Origin: Paracoccus beibuensis
Lineage (GTDB): Bacteria; Pseudomonadota; Alphaproteobacteria; Rhodobacterales; Rhodobacteraceae
Assembly (NCBI RefSeq): GCF_026162625.1
Contig: NZ_JAOTBD010000021.1
Location: 1 to 62,353 of the forward strand
DNA: 62,353 nucleotides
Direction: 5' to 3'
This document shows positions 46,286 through 54,829 of this stretch, in pieces. The notes below the pieces were generated by a model. It had not been told where the DNA came from and did not search any database. It saw only the letters and a list, made by a program, of their open reading frames with translations. The translations under genes were made by a program, and so were the position numbers. Every line of letters starts with the position of its first letter. The first letter of the stretch is position 1.

Positions 46286-47586
46286 GCGTCTCGATGATCC
46301 GCGTCACCTACCTGATTGAAACCCCCGGCGACCCCGAGGCCATGGCCGCCAAGATCGCCGCCGACCAGTCCACGGGCACGTTCACTGAACTGCCCGGCGA
46401 AACCGAGGCCGTGCGCGCCCGCCACGCCGCCCGCGTCGAAAGCGTCGAGGCGCTTGAACCCGCACGGCAGCCAGCACTGCCCCAACCCGACCAGACAGGG
46501 CCGTTCCGACGGGCGCGGGTGGTGGTCGCCTATCCGCTGGAATCGATCGGCGTCGACCTGGCGGCGGTCATGACCGTCACCCTGGGCGGCGTCTTCGCGG
46601 CGCGCGGCATCAGCGGCATCCGCATCCTGGATATTGCCCTGCCGCCCGAGTTCGCCAGCTATCCCGGCCCGCAGTTCGGCATCGAGGGGTCCCGCACACT
46701 GACTGGCGTGGCGCAGGGGCCGATCATCGCGTCGATCATCAAGCCCTCTCTTGGCCTGACCCCGGCAGAGACGGCCGCCGTCGTGCAGACGCTCTGCGAC
46801 GCCGGCGTCGACTTCATCAAGGATGACGAGAAGATGATGGGCCCCGCCTATGCGCCGCTGCAGGCGCGGGTGGACGCGATCATGCCGGTCATCGAACGCC
46901 ATGCCGACCGGACGGGCAAGCGGGTGATGTATGCCTTCGGCATCTCGGCCGCGGACCCGGACGTGATGATGCGAAACCATGACCACGTTCTGGGGGCCGG
47001 CGGCAACGCGGCGGTCATCAACATCAACTCGATCGGGATCGGCGGGATGGCCTTCCTGCGCAAGCGGTCGGGCCTCTGCCTGCACGCGCATCGCAACGGC
47101 TGGGACATCCTGACCCGACATCCGGGTCTCGGTTGGGACTTTCGCCCGTATCAGAAAATCTGGCGGCTGCTGGGGGTCGACCAGTTCCAGATCAACGGCA
47201 TCGGCGCGAAATACTGGGAAGGCGACGACAGCTTCGTGCAATCCTTCGCCGATGTGACGACGCCCATCTTCTCGGACCGGGACCGGGCGCTGCCGGTGGT
47301 CTGTTCGGGACAATGGGGCGGCCAGGCGTTCGAGACCTGGCGCCGGACGGGGCAAACGCTTGACCTGATGTACCTGGGCGGCGGCGGAATCCACGGCCAT
47401 CCGGGCGGCGCGGCCGCAGGCGTGCGGTCCATCCGCGCAGCCTGGCGGGCCGCCAGCGAGGGCCTGAGCGCGGCAGAAACCGCCGCAGAGAACGCTGATT
47501 TCGCCGCAGCCTCGGCGAAGTGGGGCAACGCGGGCGAGGCTACGGCAGCTTCGCCATCTTCGGGTCGTGGATCGGGCAGCCGTTGA
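46282..47586 (+). CDS. RuBisCO-like protein, 3-oxo-isoapionate-4-phosphate transcarboxylase/hydrolase or decarboxylase
   Basis: A 434-residue RuBisCO large-subunit-like protein, not a true RuBisCO. Retained landmarks: Lys154 in IIKPSLGL (true RuBisCO KPKLGL; the second lysine is serine), the carbamylated lysine and metal ligands GVDFIKDDE (Lys180, Asp182, Glu183), and histidines LHAHRNGW (268, 270). In D-apiose pathways such proteins act on 3-oxo-isoapionate 4-phosphate. OiaT yields 3-phosphoglycerate plus glycolate; OiaX decarboxylates. No L-erythrulose-phosphate isomerase or other OiaX-branch gene is near, which favours OiaT, but only by absence. It starts in the ATGA overlapping oiaK. The last 47 bp overlap the end of the convergent catalase-like gene, giving a Ser/Gly-rich tail. 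Confidence 0.88.
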   Translation: MSVSMIRVTYLIETPGDPEAMAAKIAADQSTGTFTELPGETEAVRARHAARVESVEALEPARQPALPQPDQTGPFRRARVVVAYPLESIGVDLAAVMTVTLGGVFAARGISGIRILDIALPPEFASYPGPQFGIEGSRTLTGVAQGPIIASIIKPSLGLTPAETAAVVQTLCDAGVDFIKDDEKMMGPAYAPLQARVDAIMPVIERHADRTGKRVMYAFGISAADPDVMMRNHDHVLGAGGNAAVININSIGIGGMAFLRKRSGLCLHAHRNGWDILTRHPGLGWDFRPYQKIWRLLGVDQFQINGIGAKYWEGDDSFVQSFADVTTPIFSDRDRALPVVCSGQWGGQAFETWRRTGQTLDLMYLGGGGIHGHPGGAAAGVRSIRAAWRAASEGLSAAETAAENADFAAASAKWGNAGEATAASPSSGRGSGSR

Positions 47587-48625
47587 AGCGTTCGCGAAAC
47601 TGGGCCGAATGGCGATAGGTCTGGCGACGGGCACGGTTGACCGACCCCAGCGGCCTGTGCGCCTCGATGCCGATCCAGGGACCGAACCGCATGCCGTCAT
47701 CAACGGCGCTGGCGCGATCCCTTGACCATGTCGGCTGCGCGGCGGCCCCGACGGTGGCGACGGTCACGAACGGGGCCTCGACCTCGTCCCAGACGACGGA
47801 CGGATCCTCGATTGGCTGCCGGTCGAGGTCCAGGCACAGCTGGACCCGCAGTTCCCAGAGCGCCTCGCCCGCCCGCATCGCTTTGGTGATCTCTTCCCGG
47901 ATGGCGTCGGGACGACCGCTCGTGTCGATCTCGGCCCCCGTCAGTGCCGTCAGCCGGGGCGAGACAGGGACCAGTTGCAGCTTGGCGACGTGATCCCCGA
48001 ACCTGTAGGGCGTCTGGGTGTAATAGGTCTCTCCCAACGGGTGCACGTTCGGGGCGCCGCCAAGCGTCTCCAGCGTCGGGCTGGGACCGACCGTGGCCTT
48101 CAGCCCCTTTTCGGCGCCGCGCAGAACCGCAGACAGGGCCTTCTTCGCCCATTCCGCCCGATCCGTGGTTTTCGCCAAAAGCTTCAGGCTGCCCAGAAAC
48201 GTCTTGGCATCGGGCGCCGAGAATGCCGGCCCGTTCACCATCACGAAATCCTGCGAACTGTCGCCCTCGGACCCCTCCAGCCGCGGCCCCTCGACGTTCA
48301 GCACCTTGAGCGCCAGCCCCCGCGGGACGGACACGCTGTCATCCAGCAGGTCGCCCGGGTTGGTCGACAGGCGCATGATCGCGTCGTGCCGACCGGGCCG
48401 CGCAAAGATGCCCTGCGCGAATTCCGGTGGAAGGTCCGGGGGCACGGTCACGGTGGCTTCGAGCAACCCGTGGCTTTTGGCGTGGACCGAGCGATAGGCG
48501 TGCCCTTCGTCCTCGGCCACGGTGGACAGGATCTGGTCCAGCGTGCGGTTGAGGTCGTCTATGGTCTCGGCCTCGTCTTCGGCCAGGTGTTCGAGATCGG
48601 GCGAGTATCTGACGGGACGGTCCAT
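47540..48625 (-). CDS. Catalase-related heme protein (small catalase family)
   Basis: A 361-residue protein of the short catalase-like family (SrpA-like relatives), lacking the full length of classical catalases (near 480 or more). Visible: HAKSHGLLEATVTV, with the distal histidine region, RPGRHDAIMRLSTNPGDLLDDSVSVPRGLALKVLNVEG, SQDFVMVNGPAFSA and YYTQTPYRFGDHVAKLQL (proximal tyrosine region not certain). C-terminal HRPLGSVNRARRQTYRHSAQFRERFN is family-typical. There is no signal peptide. It would bind heme and decompose peroxides. It is convergent with the RuBisCO-like gene with a 47-bp overlap of coding ends, and divergent from the cytochrome b561 gene. Confidence 0.88.
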   Translation of the reverse strand: MDRPVRYSPDLEHLAEDEAETIDDLNRTLDQILSTVAEDEGHAYRSVHAKSHGLLEATVTVPPDLPPEFAQGIFARPGRHDAIMRLSTNPGDLLDDSVSVPRGLALKVLNVEGPRLEGSEGDSSQDFVMVNGPAFSAPDAKTFLGSLKLLAKTTDRAEWAKKALSAVLRGAEKGLKATVGPSPTLETLGGAPNVHPLGETYYTQTPYRFGDHVAKLQLVPVSPRLTALTGAEIDTSGRPDAIREEITKAMRAGEALWELRVQLCLDLDRQPIEDPSVVWDEVEAPFVTVATVGAAAQPTWSRDRASAVDDGMRFGPWIGIEAHRPLGSVNRARRQTYRHSAQFRERFNGCPIHDPKMAKLP

Positions 48626-48806
48626 GGGGGCCTCGGGCTTTCAGGGTGGCGGAATGGCTGTGGCGTCGTCACCAACGCAGAGGGGCGCCTGCGGTTGCAG
48701 GCCGCGCAGCCTTCGCGGGGATGCACAGCACCTGTGCGCCCCGCGCAATCCACATGGGCGGCGCTTTACGCTAGATCGGCCGAAACGCAACCGGGGCCGA
48801 GGCATC

Positions 48807-49970
48807 ATGTACCAGAACACAACCCACAGCTATGGCCGCGTCGCGCGGATGTTCCACTGGCTGACAGGCCTGATCATTCTGGCCAACATAGGCCTCGGCC
48901 TTCTGGCCAGCCGCATGCCGATGGAGCAGGTGGAGCTGAAGGTGCAATTGTTTTCCTGGCACAAGACGCTGGGGATCGCGGCGCTGTCGGTGGCAAGCCT
49001 CCGTATCCTGTGGGCGCTGACCCAGCCCCGGCCTGTTCCCGTGCATCCCGACCGGAGGGTCGAAACGCTGGCGGCCGAGACGGTCCACTGGCTGCTCTAT
49101 GCCTCGCTGGTGCTGGTCCCGCTGACCGGCTGGATCGAACATGCCGCGACCGAGGGCTATGCGCCGATCCTCTGGCCGCTTGGGCAGGGCCTGCCGTTGG
49201 TGCCGAAGTCGCCCGCGCTGGCGCTGACCATGGCGGGCGTCCACCACGTCTCCGCCTGGCTGCTGATCGCGTCGATCGCGCTGCATGTCGCGGGCGCGCT
49301 GAAGCATGCGGTCATCGACCGCGACGGCGTGCTGTCGCGGATGCTGCACGGCAGCCGGGTGGGCGGCAGCAAGGCGGGTTCGCACCGGATGGCGGCCATG
49401 GCGGCCGCGGGCGTGCTGGTCGCCGGCGCCGCCTATGCGCTGACCACCCGGACGCCAGAGGCTGAAGTCGCCGCACCGCTCGAGGCGGCTGCCTCTGAAT
49501 GGCAGGTCACCGAGGGCAGCCTGGGCTTCACCGCGCGGCAGATGGGCAGCGAGGTGCAGGGCGGCTTTTCGGACTGGACGGCCGCGATCAGCTTCGACCC
49601 CGACACGGGGCAGGGCCAGGTGCAGGTGCGGATCAACATGGACAGCGTCACCGTCGGGACCGTCACGGACCAGGCCAAGGGCGCGGACTTCTTCGGCGTC
49701 GCGGCGCATCCGGTCGCCGTCTTCGACGCCACAATTCGGCCGGAAGGTGACGGCTATGTTGCCCAAGGCCCGCTGTCGCTGAAGGGCCAGCAGACCCCCG
49801 TGACGCTGACTTTCGACCTGCGGATCCAGGACGGCGTCGCGCAGATGCAGGGCACTGCCGTGCTGGACCGCCGCGACTGGCAGGTGGGCCAGGGCTACGA
49901 CGACGAATCGACGGTCGGCTTTGGGGTCGACCTGAACATTGCCCTGACCGCCACCCGCCCGCAAACGTGA
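48807..49970 (+). CDS. Cytochrome b561 - YceI fusion protein
   Basis: A 387-residue fusion. Residues 1 to about 185 are a four-helix bacterial cytochrome b561 (YodB type) with heme-ligand histidines in RMFHWLTGLIIL, FSWHKTLGIAAL and MAGVHHVSAWLLIA. A further helix at about 195-215 leads to a periplasmic YceI domain (about 225-387): WQVTEGSLGFTARQMGSEVQGGFSDWTAAISFDP and ATIRPEGDGYVAQGPLSLKGQQTPVTLTFDL. YceI domains are lipocalin-like and bind isoprenoid or quinone-like lipids, so the fusion may hold a quinone next to the b-type heme. The ATG at 48807 starts the b561 domain directly; a longer frame from 48522 has no domain and overlaps the divergent gene. A separate YceI gene follows. Confidence 0.92.
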   Translation: MYQNTTHSYGRVARMFHWLTGLIILANIGLGLLASRMPMEQVELKVQLFSWHKTLGIAALSVASLRILWALTQPRPVPVHPDRRVETLAAETVHWLLYASLVLVPLTGWIEHAATEGYAPILWPLGQGLPLVPKSPALALTMAGVHHVSAWLLIASIALHVAGALKHAVIDRDGVLSRMLHGSRVGGSKAGSHRMAAMAAAGVLVAGAAYALTTRTPEAEVAAPLEAAASEWQVTEGSLGFTARQMGSEVQGGFSDWTAAISFDPDTGQGQVQVRINMDSVTVGTVTDQAKGADFFGVAAHPVAVFDATIRPEGDGYVAQGPLSLKGQQTPVTLTFDLRIQDGVAQMQGTAVLDRRDWQVGQGYDDESTVGFGVDLNIALTATRPQT

Positions 49971-50065
49971 TTGTGCGCAGACTGACACCCGATGTTCGCG
50001 CATCGCCAATTGCCCGCACGCCATCTTGCCGTGATGGTGCGCCTGCAACCGATGGAGAACCTTAC

Positions 50066-50641
50066 ATGTTCAAGACCACTGTCCTGACCGCCGCCTTTGC
50101 CCTGACCGCCGGTGCGGCGCTGGCCGAACCGCAGGTCTATACCTTCGACACGTCGCACAGCCAGATCGTGTTCGATTACAGCCATCTGGGCTTCTCGACC
50201 ACGACGGGCATGTTCAGCGGCATCGAAGGCACGATCAGCTTCGACCCCGAAGACCCGGCCAATTCCTCGGTCGAGGCGACCTTCCCGGTCGCGTCGCTGA
50301 TGACCGGCGACAAGGGCCGTGACGAACACTTTCTGTCGGCCGATTTCTTCGGCAGCGAAGCCGCCGCCCCCGAGGTGACCTTCACATCGACCTCGATCGA
50401 GGTGACTGGCGACGATACCGCGCTGATCACGGGCGATCTGACCCTGAACGGCGTCACGAAAGAGGTCGTGCTGGACACGGTCCTGAACCAGCAGGGCGAA
50501 CACCCGATGGAAAAAAAGCCGTGGTTGGGCTTCGACGCCACTGCGACGCTGCTGCGCAGCGACTATAACCTGGGCATGTTCGCCCCGGCCGTGTCGGACG
50601 AAGTCGAAGTCGCCATTTCGGTCGAGGCGATGGGCCAGTAG
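50066..50641 (+). CDS. YceI family periplasmic protein
   Basis: A 191-residue protein with a signal peptide (MFKTTVLTAAFALTAGAALA) and a full YceI domain: YTFDTSHSQIVFDYSHLGFSTTTGMFSGIEG, MTGDKGRDEHFLSADFFGSE, ITGDLTLNGVTKEVVLD and WLGFDATATLLRSDYNLGMF. YceI proteins are secreted lipocalin-like barrels binding polyisoprenoid lipids. It lies 95 bp after the b561-YceI fusion on the same strand, so the pair probably act together. GGAG lies a few bases upstream of the ATG, which excludes the longer frame from 49967. Confidence 0.95.
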   Translation: MFKTTVLTAAFALTAGAALAEPQVYTFDTSHSQIVFDYSHLGFSTTTGMFSGIEGTISFDPEDPANSSVEATFPVASLMTGDKGRDEHFLSADFFGSEAAAPEVTFTSTSIEVTGDDTALITGDLTLNGVTKEVVLDTVLNQQGEHPMEKKPWLGFDATATLLRSDYNLGMFAPAVSDEVEVAISVEAMGQ

Positions 50642-50658
50642 GCTTGAACGCCTGAACG

Positions 50659-50694
50659 GCCCCTGCCCGCGACCACGTCGTCACGGGCAGGGGC
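50659..50694. terminator. Stem-loop between yceI and the YeiH-like gene
   Basis: GCCCCTGCCCG (50659-50669) pairs perfectly with CGGGCAGGGGC (50684-50694) around a 14-base loop, located 17 bp after the yceI stop and 22 bp before the convergent YeiH stop. It probably serves both strands; neither side has a strong U-tract. Confidence 0.65.
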
Positions 50695-50716
50695 AAGAGG
50701 GTCGCGGCACGCAGCC

Positions 50717-51724
50717 TCAGACGATTCTCAACAGGATCGGCAGCAGCACCAGGCTTGCCAGCAGAACCGTTTGACCGACCAGCATCAGGATCGCCGCCGG
50801 TCCGACATCCGCCAGCCGCGCCAGCGACGTCTTCATGCCGACCGCGGCGACCGCCGCAACCAGCACGGCGCGTGACAGGGCCGAGGCCGCATCGGTCACC
50901 GGCGCGGGCACCAGATGCAGCGAATTGGCCACCGCCAGCAGCAGGAAGGCCAGCACGAAGCCCGGCAGCAACGGCGGACGCTGCCCGCTTGCAGGGTTGC
51001 GGCGCCGCAGGGCCAGCGCGGCGATCAGTACCACGGGCGCCAGCATGGTCACGCGGATCAGCTTGACGACGGTTGCGATGTCGCCACTTTCCTCGGACAC
51101 GGAATAGCCTGCGCCCACGACCTGCGCGACGTCGTGGATGGTACCGCCCAGGAACAGCCCGCTGTGGTGGGCGTCCAGCCCCAGCATCGCTGTCAGCGCA
51201 GGGTAAAGGATCATTGCCACCGTCGACAGCGCCGTCACCGTGATCACGGTGAACGACAGGTCGCGTTCAGTCGTGTCGCGCGGCGGCAGGACGGAGGCGA
51301 TTGCCATTGCCGCCGACGCCCCGCAGATCGCCACCGATCCCCCGGTCAGCAGTCCGAATGCCCTGTCCCGCCCCAGCCGCCGCGCCAGCGCCACCGACAC
51401 CAGGATGACAGCCGCGATGGACAGCGCGATCAGCGCCACGAAGGGCCAGCCGATCCGCGCCACCATATCCATCGACACGCGCAGACCCAGCAGCGCCACG
51501 CCGATGCGCAGAAGACCGCGGGCGGCGAAGTCGATGCCCGGACCGGCGCGGCCGTCCTCGGCCAGGAAATGCAGCGGCATGCCCAGCAGGATCGCCATCA
51601 GCATGACCGGCACGCCGTAGTGGCTCGACAGGAACTGCGCGGCCATCGCCACCGTCACGCTCAGCGTGACGCCGGGTGCAAGCAGGCGGGCGCGGTTGAT
51701 CAGCTGGGCAGAGGGCAGACGCAT
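50717..51724 (-). CDS. YeiH/TauZ-type putative sulfate/sulfite exporter
   Basis: A 335-residue membrane protein with about ten hydrophobic segments, of the UPF0324/YeiH (PSE) family. Signatures: HYGVPVMLMAILLGMPLHFL, RGLLRIGVALLGLRVSMD, LLTGGSVAICGASAAMAIA, FLGGTIHDVAQVVGAGYSVS and AAVGMKTSLARLADVG. Members named TauZ or SuyZ are found in sulfonate-degradation clusters and are proposed to export the sulfite or sulfate released. Here it is the last gene of a run with a TRAP transporter and a sulfoquinovose monooxygenase set, which suits that role. The ATG at 51724 lies at the first residue of the family; the longer frame covers the dctP end. Confidence 0.88.
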   Translation of the reverse strand: MRLPSAQLINRARLLAPGVTLSVTVAMAAQFLSSHYGVPVMLMAILLGMPLHFLAEDGRAGPGIDFAARGLLRIGVALLGLRVSMDMVARIGWPFVALIALSIAAVILVSVALARRLGRDRAFGLLTGGSVAICGASAAMAIASVLPPRDTTERDLSFTVITVTALSTVAMILYPALTAMLGLDAHHSGLFLGGTIHDVAQVVGAGYSVSEESGDIATVVKLIRVTMLAPVVLIAALALRRRNPASGQRPPLLPGFVLAFLLLAVANSLHLVPAPVTDAASALSRAVLVAAVAAVGMKTSLARLADVGPAAILMLVGQTVLLASLVLLPILLRIV

Positions 51725-51803
51725 CAAGATTTTCCGGGCAGATGCAGATGCGAGAGGGGCCGGAAGGCCCCTCTGCGGTCGCGGTGGCTCAGTCTGGGAT
51801 CTG

Positions 51804-52859
51804 TCACTGGGTGTCGCGAGCGCGTTCCTCGGCCAGCTCTGCCTCGGCCTGTTCGACCGTCTCGCGGAAGGTCGCAAGAATCTCTTCTCCACCGTCCACA
51901 TTGGCGGCGAACCAGTCATATACCGGGGCTGCCGCCTCGGCGAACGCGGCCTTTTCCTCGGGCGTGGGCACATATAGGTCGCCACCGCCTTCCACGAACT
52001 CCTCATACGCAGCGATGGACTTGCGCTTGGGCGAGGCGAACGTTGCCTGCTGCAGTTGCGCGAAACCATCGACGACAACCCGGCGCATGTCCTCGGGGAG
52101 GGACATGAAGCTCTCGTTCGACATCCACCACATGGCGCCCATATAGGCGTGGTTGTCCAGCGTCAGGTACTGCAGCCCGGCTTCGGGAAACCGCATCGAC
52201 ATGATGTCGGTGATGCCGTTCGCGGTGCCCTCGACCACGCTGGTCTGCAGCGAGGTGAAAAGTTCAGGCCAGGGGATCGGCGTCGGCGAGGCGCCGAGCG
52301 CGCGCACCAGTTCCTGCGGCAGGTCGGCCACGACGGTGCGCATCTTCAGCCCCTCGAGGTCGGCGGGGGTCTGGATGCGGCGTTCGGTGTTGGCGAAGTT
52401 GCGCCAGCCACCCGTGTTGCCGATGGTCATCAGCCGCAGCATTCCGCCCGAATCCTCCAGCGCCATGTCGCGCAAGGTGCGGGGAAAGTCGCCGGTCAGG
52501 ACGCGTTCCGCCACGCGGTCATCGGCCATGATGTAGGGCAGGTCCAGAACCTGGACATAAGGGAACAGCCCCGCCGCCCCATCCGAGGTCGAGATGTAGA
52601 CGTCGATCGAACCGTCGGCCACGCCTTGCAGGCACTCGGCCCCATTCGAGCAGAGCTGCGTGCCCATGTAGATATCCACGGCGATGAGGCCGTTCGAGGC
52701 GGCCTCGACATAGGACTTGAAGACCTGCAGACCGTCGTAGTCCTCGTCGTTCTCGTTCGAATTGGCGACGGCGCGCAGCGTGTATTCCGCATCCTGCGCC
52801 AGAACCGGCGTTGCGGTCAGCGCCAGCGCGGCCATCAGTGTCAGGCTTGTCTTCAGCAT
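51804..52859 (-). CDS. TRAP transporter substrate-binding protein (DctP type)
   Basis: A 351-residue periplasmic binding protein with a signal peptide (MLKTSLTLMAALALTATPVLA) and DctP-family hallmarks: MGTQLCSNGAECLQGVADGSIDVY, RTLRDMALEDSGGMLRL, GWRNFANTERRIQTPADLEGLKMRTV (containing the arginine that pairs with the ligand carboxylate or sulfonate) and ELFTSLQTSVVEGTANG. TRAP systems usually take acids, including sulfonates such as taurine and isethionate. By context the ligand is sulfoquinovose or its glycosides, an inference. It is 20 bp downstream of the large permease gene. Confidence 0.93.
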   Translation of the reverse strand: MLKTSLTLMAALALTATPVLAQDAEYTLRAVANSNENDEDYDGLQVFKSYVEAASNGLIAVDIYMGTQLCSNGAECLQGVADGSIDVYISTSDGAAGLFPYVQVLDLPYIMADDRVAERVLTGDFPRTLRDMALEDSGGMLRLMTIGNTGGWRNFANTERRIQTPADLEGLKMRTVVADLPQELVRALGASPTPIPWPELFTSLQTSVVEGTANGITDIMSMRFPEAGLQYLTLDNHAYMGAMWWMSNESFMSLPEDMRRVVVDGFAQLQQATFASPKRKSIAAYEEFVEGGGDLYVPTPEEKAAFAEAAAPVYDWFAANVDGGEEILATFRETVEQAEAELAEERARDTQ

Positions 52860-52879
52860 GTTTCTCCTCCCTCAGGATA

Positions 52880-54172
52880 TCAGTCCGCAAAGCCGGTCAG
52901 GCGCGGGATGGTCATGGAAATGGCCGGGACATAGGTGATCAGGAAGATCACCGCGATCTCTACGGCCAGGAACGGCAGGATGGCGCGGGCGATGGTCATC
53001 ACCTTCTCGCCCGAGACGGCGGACGCCACGAAGAGGACCAGCCCCATGGGCGGCGTCGCCAGCCCCACCGTCAGGTTGACGCACATGATGATGGCGAAAT
53101 GCACGCTGTCGACGCCCATGCCGGTGAAGACCGGCGCCAGGATCGGCGCCAGGATGATGATGGCAGGGCCGGCGTCCAGGAACATGCCGACGACGAACAG
53201 CAGCAGGTTGATCAGGAACAGCAGGAGCAGCGGGTCGGCCGTCAGCGTCAGGATCCAGTCGGCCATCATCTGCGGCGTCTGCGACAGCGACACGACGGTC
53301 TTGAACGACATCGCCGCACCGACCAGCAGCAGGACCACCGCCGATGTCAGCCCGGCCCGCCCCAGCACGTCCGGCAGCTCGCCCCAGGTCATCGTCCGCA
53401 GCACGAAGAGCGAGATGACCAGCGCATAGACGACGGACACCGCCGCAGCCTCGGTCGGCGTGAAGACGCCGCCCAGGATGCCGCCCAGGATGATCACCGG
53501 CGTCATCAGCGGAAAGAACGCCTTCAGGCTGGCCCGACCGCGGTCCGGCCAGCTGTAGCGGGCCGAGGCGACGGGGAAGTCGTACTTGTTGGCCATCAAC
53601 TTGATCACCAGCATCAGGCCAAGCCCGACCAGCACCCCCGGCACCAGACCGGCCAAAAACAGTGCCGCGACGCTTTCGCCCATGACATAGGCATAGATGA
53701 TCATGATGCCCGACGGCGGGATGATCGGCCCGATGACGGAACTGGCGGCGGTGATGGCGGCGGCGAAGCGGCGGGAATAGCCCTGTTTCTCCATCGCCGG
53801 GATCAGCATCGACCCGAGCGCGCTGGTATCGGCCACCGCCGACCCCGACAGACCCGCGAACAGCATCGAGGACAGCACGTTCACATGCGCCAGTCCGCCG
53901 CGGAAGTGGCCCATCAGCGCCTGCGCAAACTCGACCAGTCGCGTGGTGATGCCGCCGCGGTTCATCACCTCCCCGGCCAGCATGAAGAAGGGAATGGCCA
54001 TCAGAGGAAAGCTGTCCATCCCGTTGTAGAGGTTGCGATAAAGCAGCGTCAGGTCACGTTCCTGGCCGTTCAGCCACAGAAGGATGCCCGGGGCGGCCAG
54101 CATCCCGAAGAAGACCGGCAGGCCGACTAGCAGGAAGACGAGGAACAGCGGCAGGAACCAGATCAGCATCAA
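52880..54172 (-). CDS. TRAP transporter large permease (DctM type)
   Basis: A 430-residue integral membrane protein with about twelve helices, the sodium-coupled transport subunit of a TRAP system. Family segments: LVFLLVGLPVFFGMLAAPG, MAIPFFMLAGEVMNRGG, VLSSMLFAGLSGSAVADTSALGSMLIPAM, IGPIIPPSGIMIIYAYVMGESVAALFLAGLVPG and FLDAGPAIIILAPILAPV. Its ATG overlaps the small-permease stop (ATGA). Confidence 0.96.
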   Translation of the reverse strand: MMLIWFLPLFLVFLLVGLPVFFGMLAAPGILLWLNGQERDLTLLYRNLYNGMDSFPLMAIPFFMLAGEVMNRGGITTRLVEFAQALMGHFRGGLAHVNVLSSMLFAGLSGSAVADTSALGSMLIPAMEKQGYSRRFAAAITAASSVIGPIIPPSGIMIIYAYVMGESVAALFLAGLVPGVLVGLGLMLVIKLMANKYDFPVASARYSWPDRGRASLKAFFPLMTPVIILGGILGGVFTPTEAAAVSVVYALVISLFVLRTMTWGELPDVLGRAGLTSAVVLLLVGAAMSFKTVVSLSQTPQMMADWILTLTADPLLLLFLINLLLFVVGMFLDAGPAIIILAPILAPVFTGMGVDSVHFAIIMCVNLTVGLATPPMGLVLFVASAVSGEKVMTIARAILPFLAVEIAVIFLITYVPAISMTIPRLTGFAD

Positions 54173-54771
54173 TCGACCCCCCGGATGCCCGTATCCATCC
54201 CGTCACCCATCGGGATGGGCGGCAGATCGCGTACGCCCGCCAGTTGAGCCACGATGCGCAGCAGCAGTTCCAGATTGACCATGATCAGCAGCACCAGCCC
54301 CGCGGGGAGAGAGGCCATCATCCACGACCGCGGCACGCGGTGCCACTCTGTCAGGTCCCAGCTGATCGGCACGAACAGCGAGGCACTGGCGAAGCGGCCG
54401 CCGAGGCCCGTGACCTCGCGCCAGCCGATCTGCAACGCCACGACCAGCACCAGCAGCGACAGCGACAGCAGCGCCAGATTCAGAAGCCGCGCCACCGTCG
54501 CCGGAAGCATCGCGGGCAGGAAGTCGATGGCGACGAACCCGCCCCGGCGGAAGGCGGTGGGGGCCATCAGCCCGGTCATCCACAGCATGCAGAAGCGTGC
54601 GGCCTCGTCCGGCCAGGCCAGCGCGCCGTTCAGGACATAGCGGAAGACGACCTGCACGATCGTCACCACGACCATGATCGCGATCGCGAAGATGCCCACG
54701 GCACGGCCCGCCTTCAGCGCCCGTTCGTTGATCCACGACAGCGGCCGGACCACGCCCCCCATGTGCCTCAT
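54169..54771 (-). CDS. TRAP transporter small permease (DctQ type)
   Basis: A 200-residue four-helix membrane protein: IFAIAIMVVVTIVQVVFRYVLNGALAWPDEAARFCMLWMTGLMAP is the DctQ signature, followed by RRGGFVAIDFLPAML. It supports the DctM subunit. It overlaps the large-permease start by 4 bp. The gene begins 58 bp downstream of the flavin reductase gene, so transport and desulfonation genes are probably in one operon. Confidence 0.93.
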   Translation of the reverse strand: MRHMGGVVRPLSWINERALKAGRAVGIFAIAIMVVVTIVQVVFRYVLNGALAWPDEAARFCMLWMTGLMAPTAFRRGGFVAIDFLPAMLPATVARLLNLALLSLSLLVLVVALQIGWREVTGLGGRFASASLFVPISWDLTEWHRVPRSWMMASLPAGLVLLIMVNLELLLRIVAQLAGVRDLPPIPMGDGMDTGIRGVD

Positions 54772-54829
54772 TCAAACCCCTCCCAAGGTTCCTGCGGCGC
54801 CGCCCGCTCCTCCGAAGACGGCATGCCGG

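Noticed and set aside
46282..47586. True RuBisCO for carbon fixation
   Set aside because: The KPK motif is KPS, the protein lies in a D-apiose cluster with a dedicated kinase, and no small subunit or phosphoribulokinase gene is nearby.
50717..54771. TRAP transporter plus YeiH gene as a taurine or isethionate cluster
   Set aside because: No sulfoacetaldehyde acetyltransferase (xsc), taurine dehydrogenase or transaminase, or pta is present; smoABC-like genes follow directly instead, so sulfoquinovose is the better fit, though not proven.
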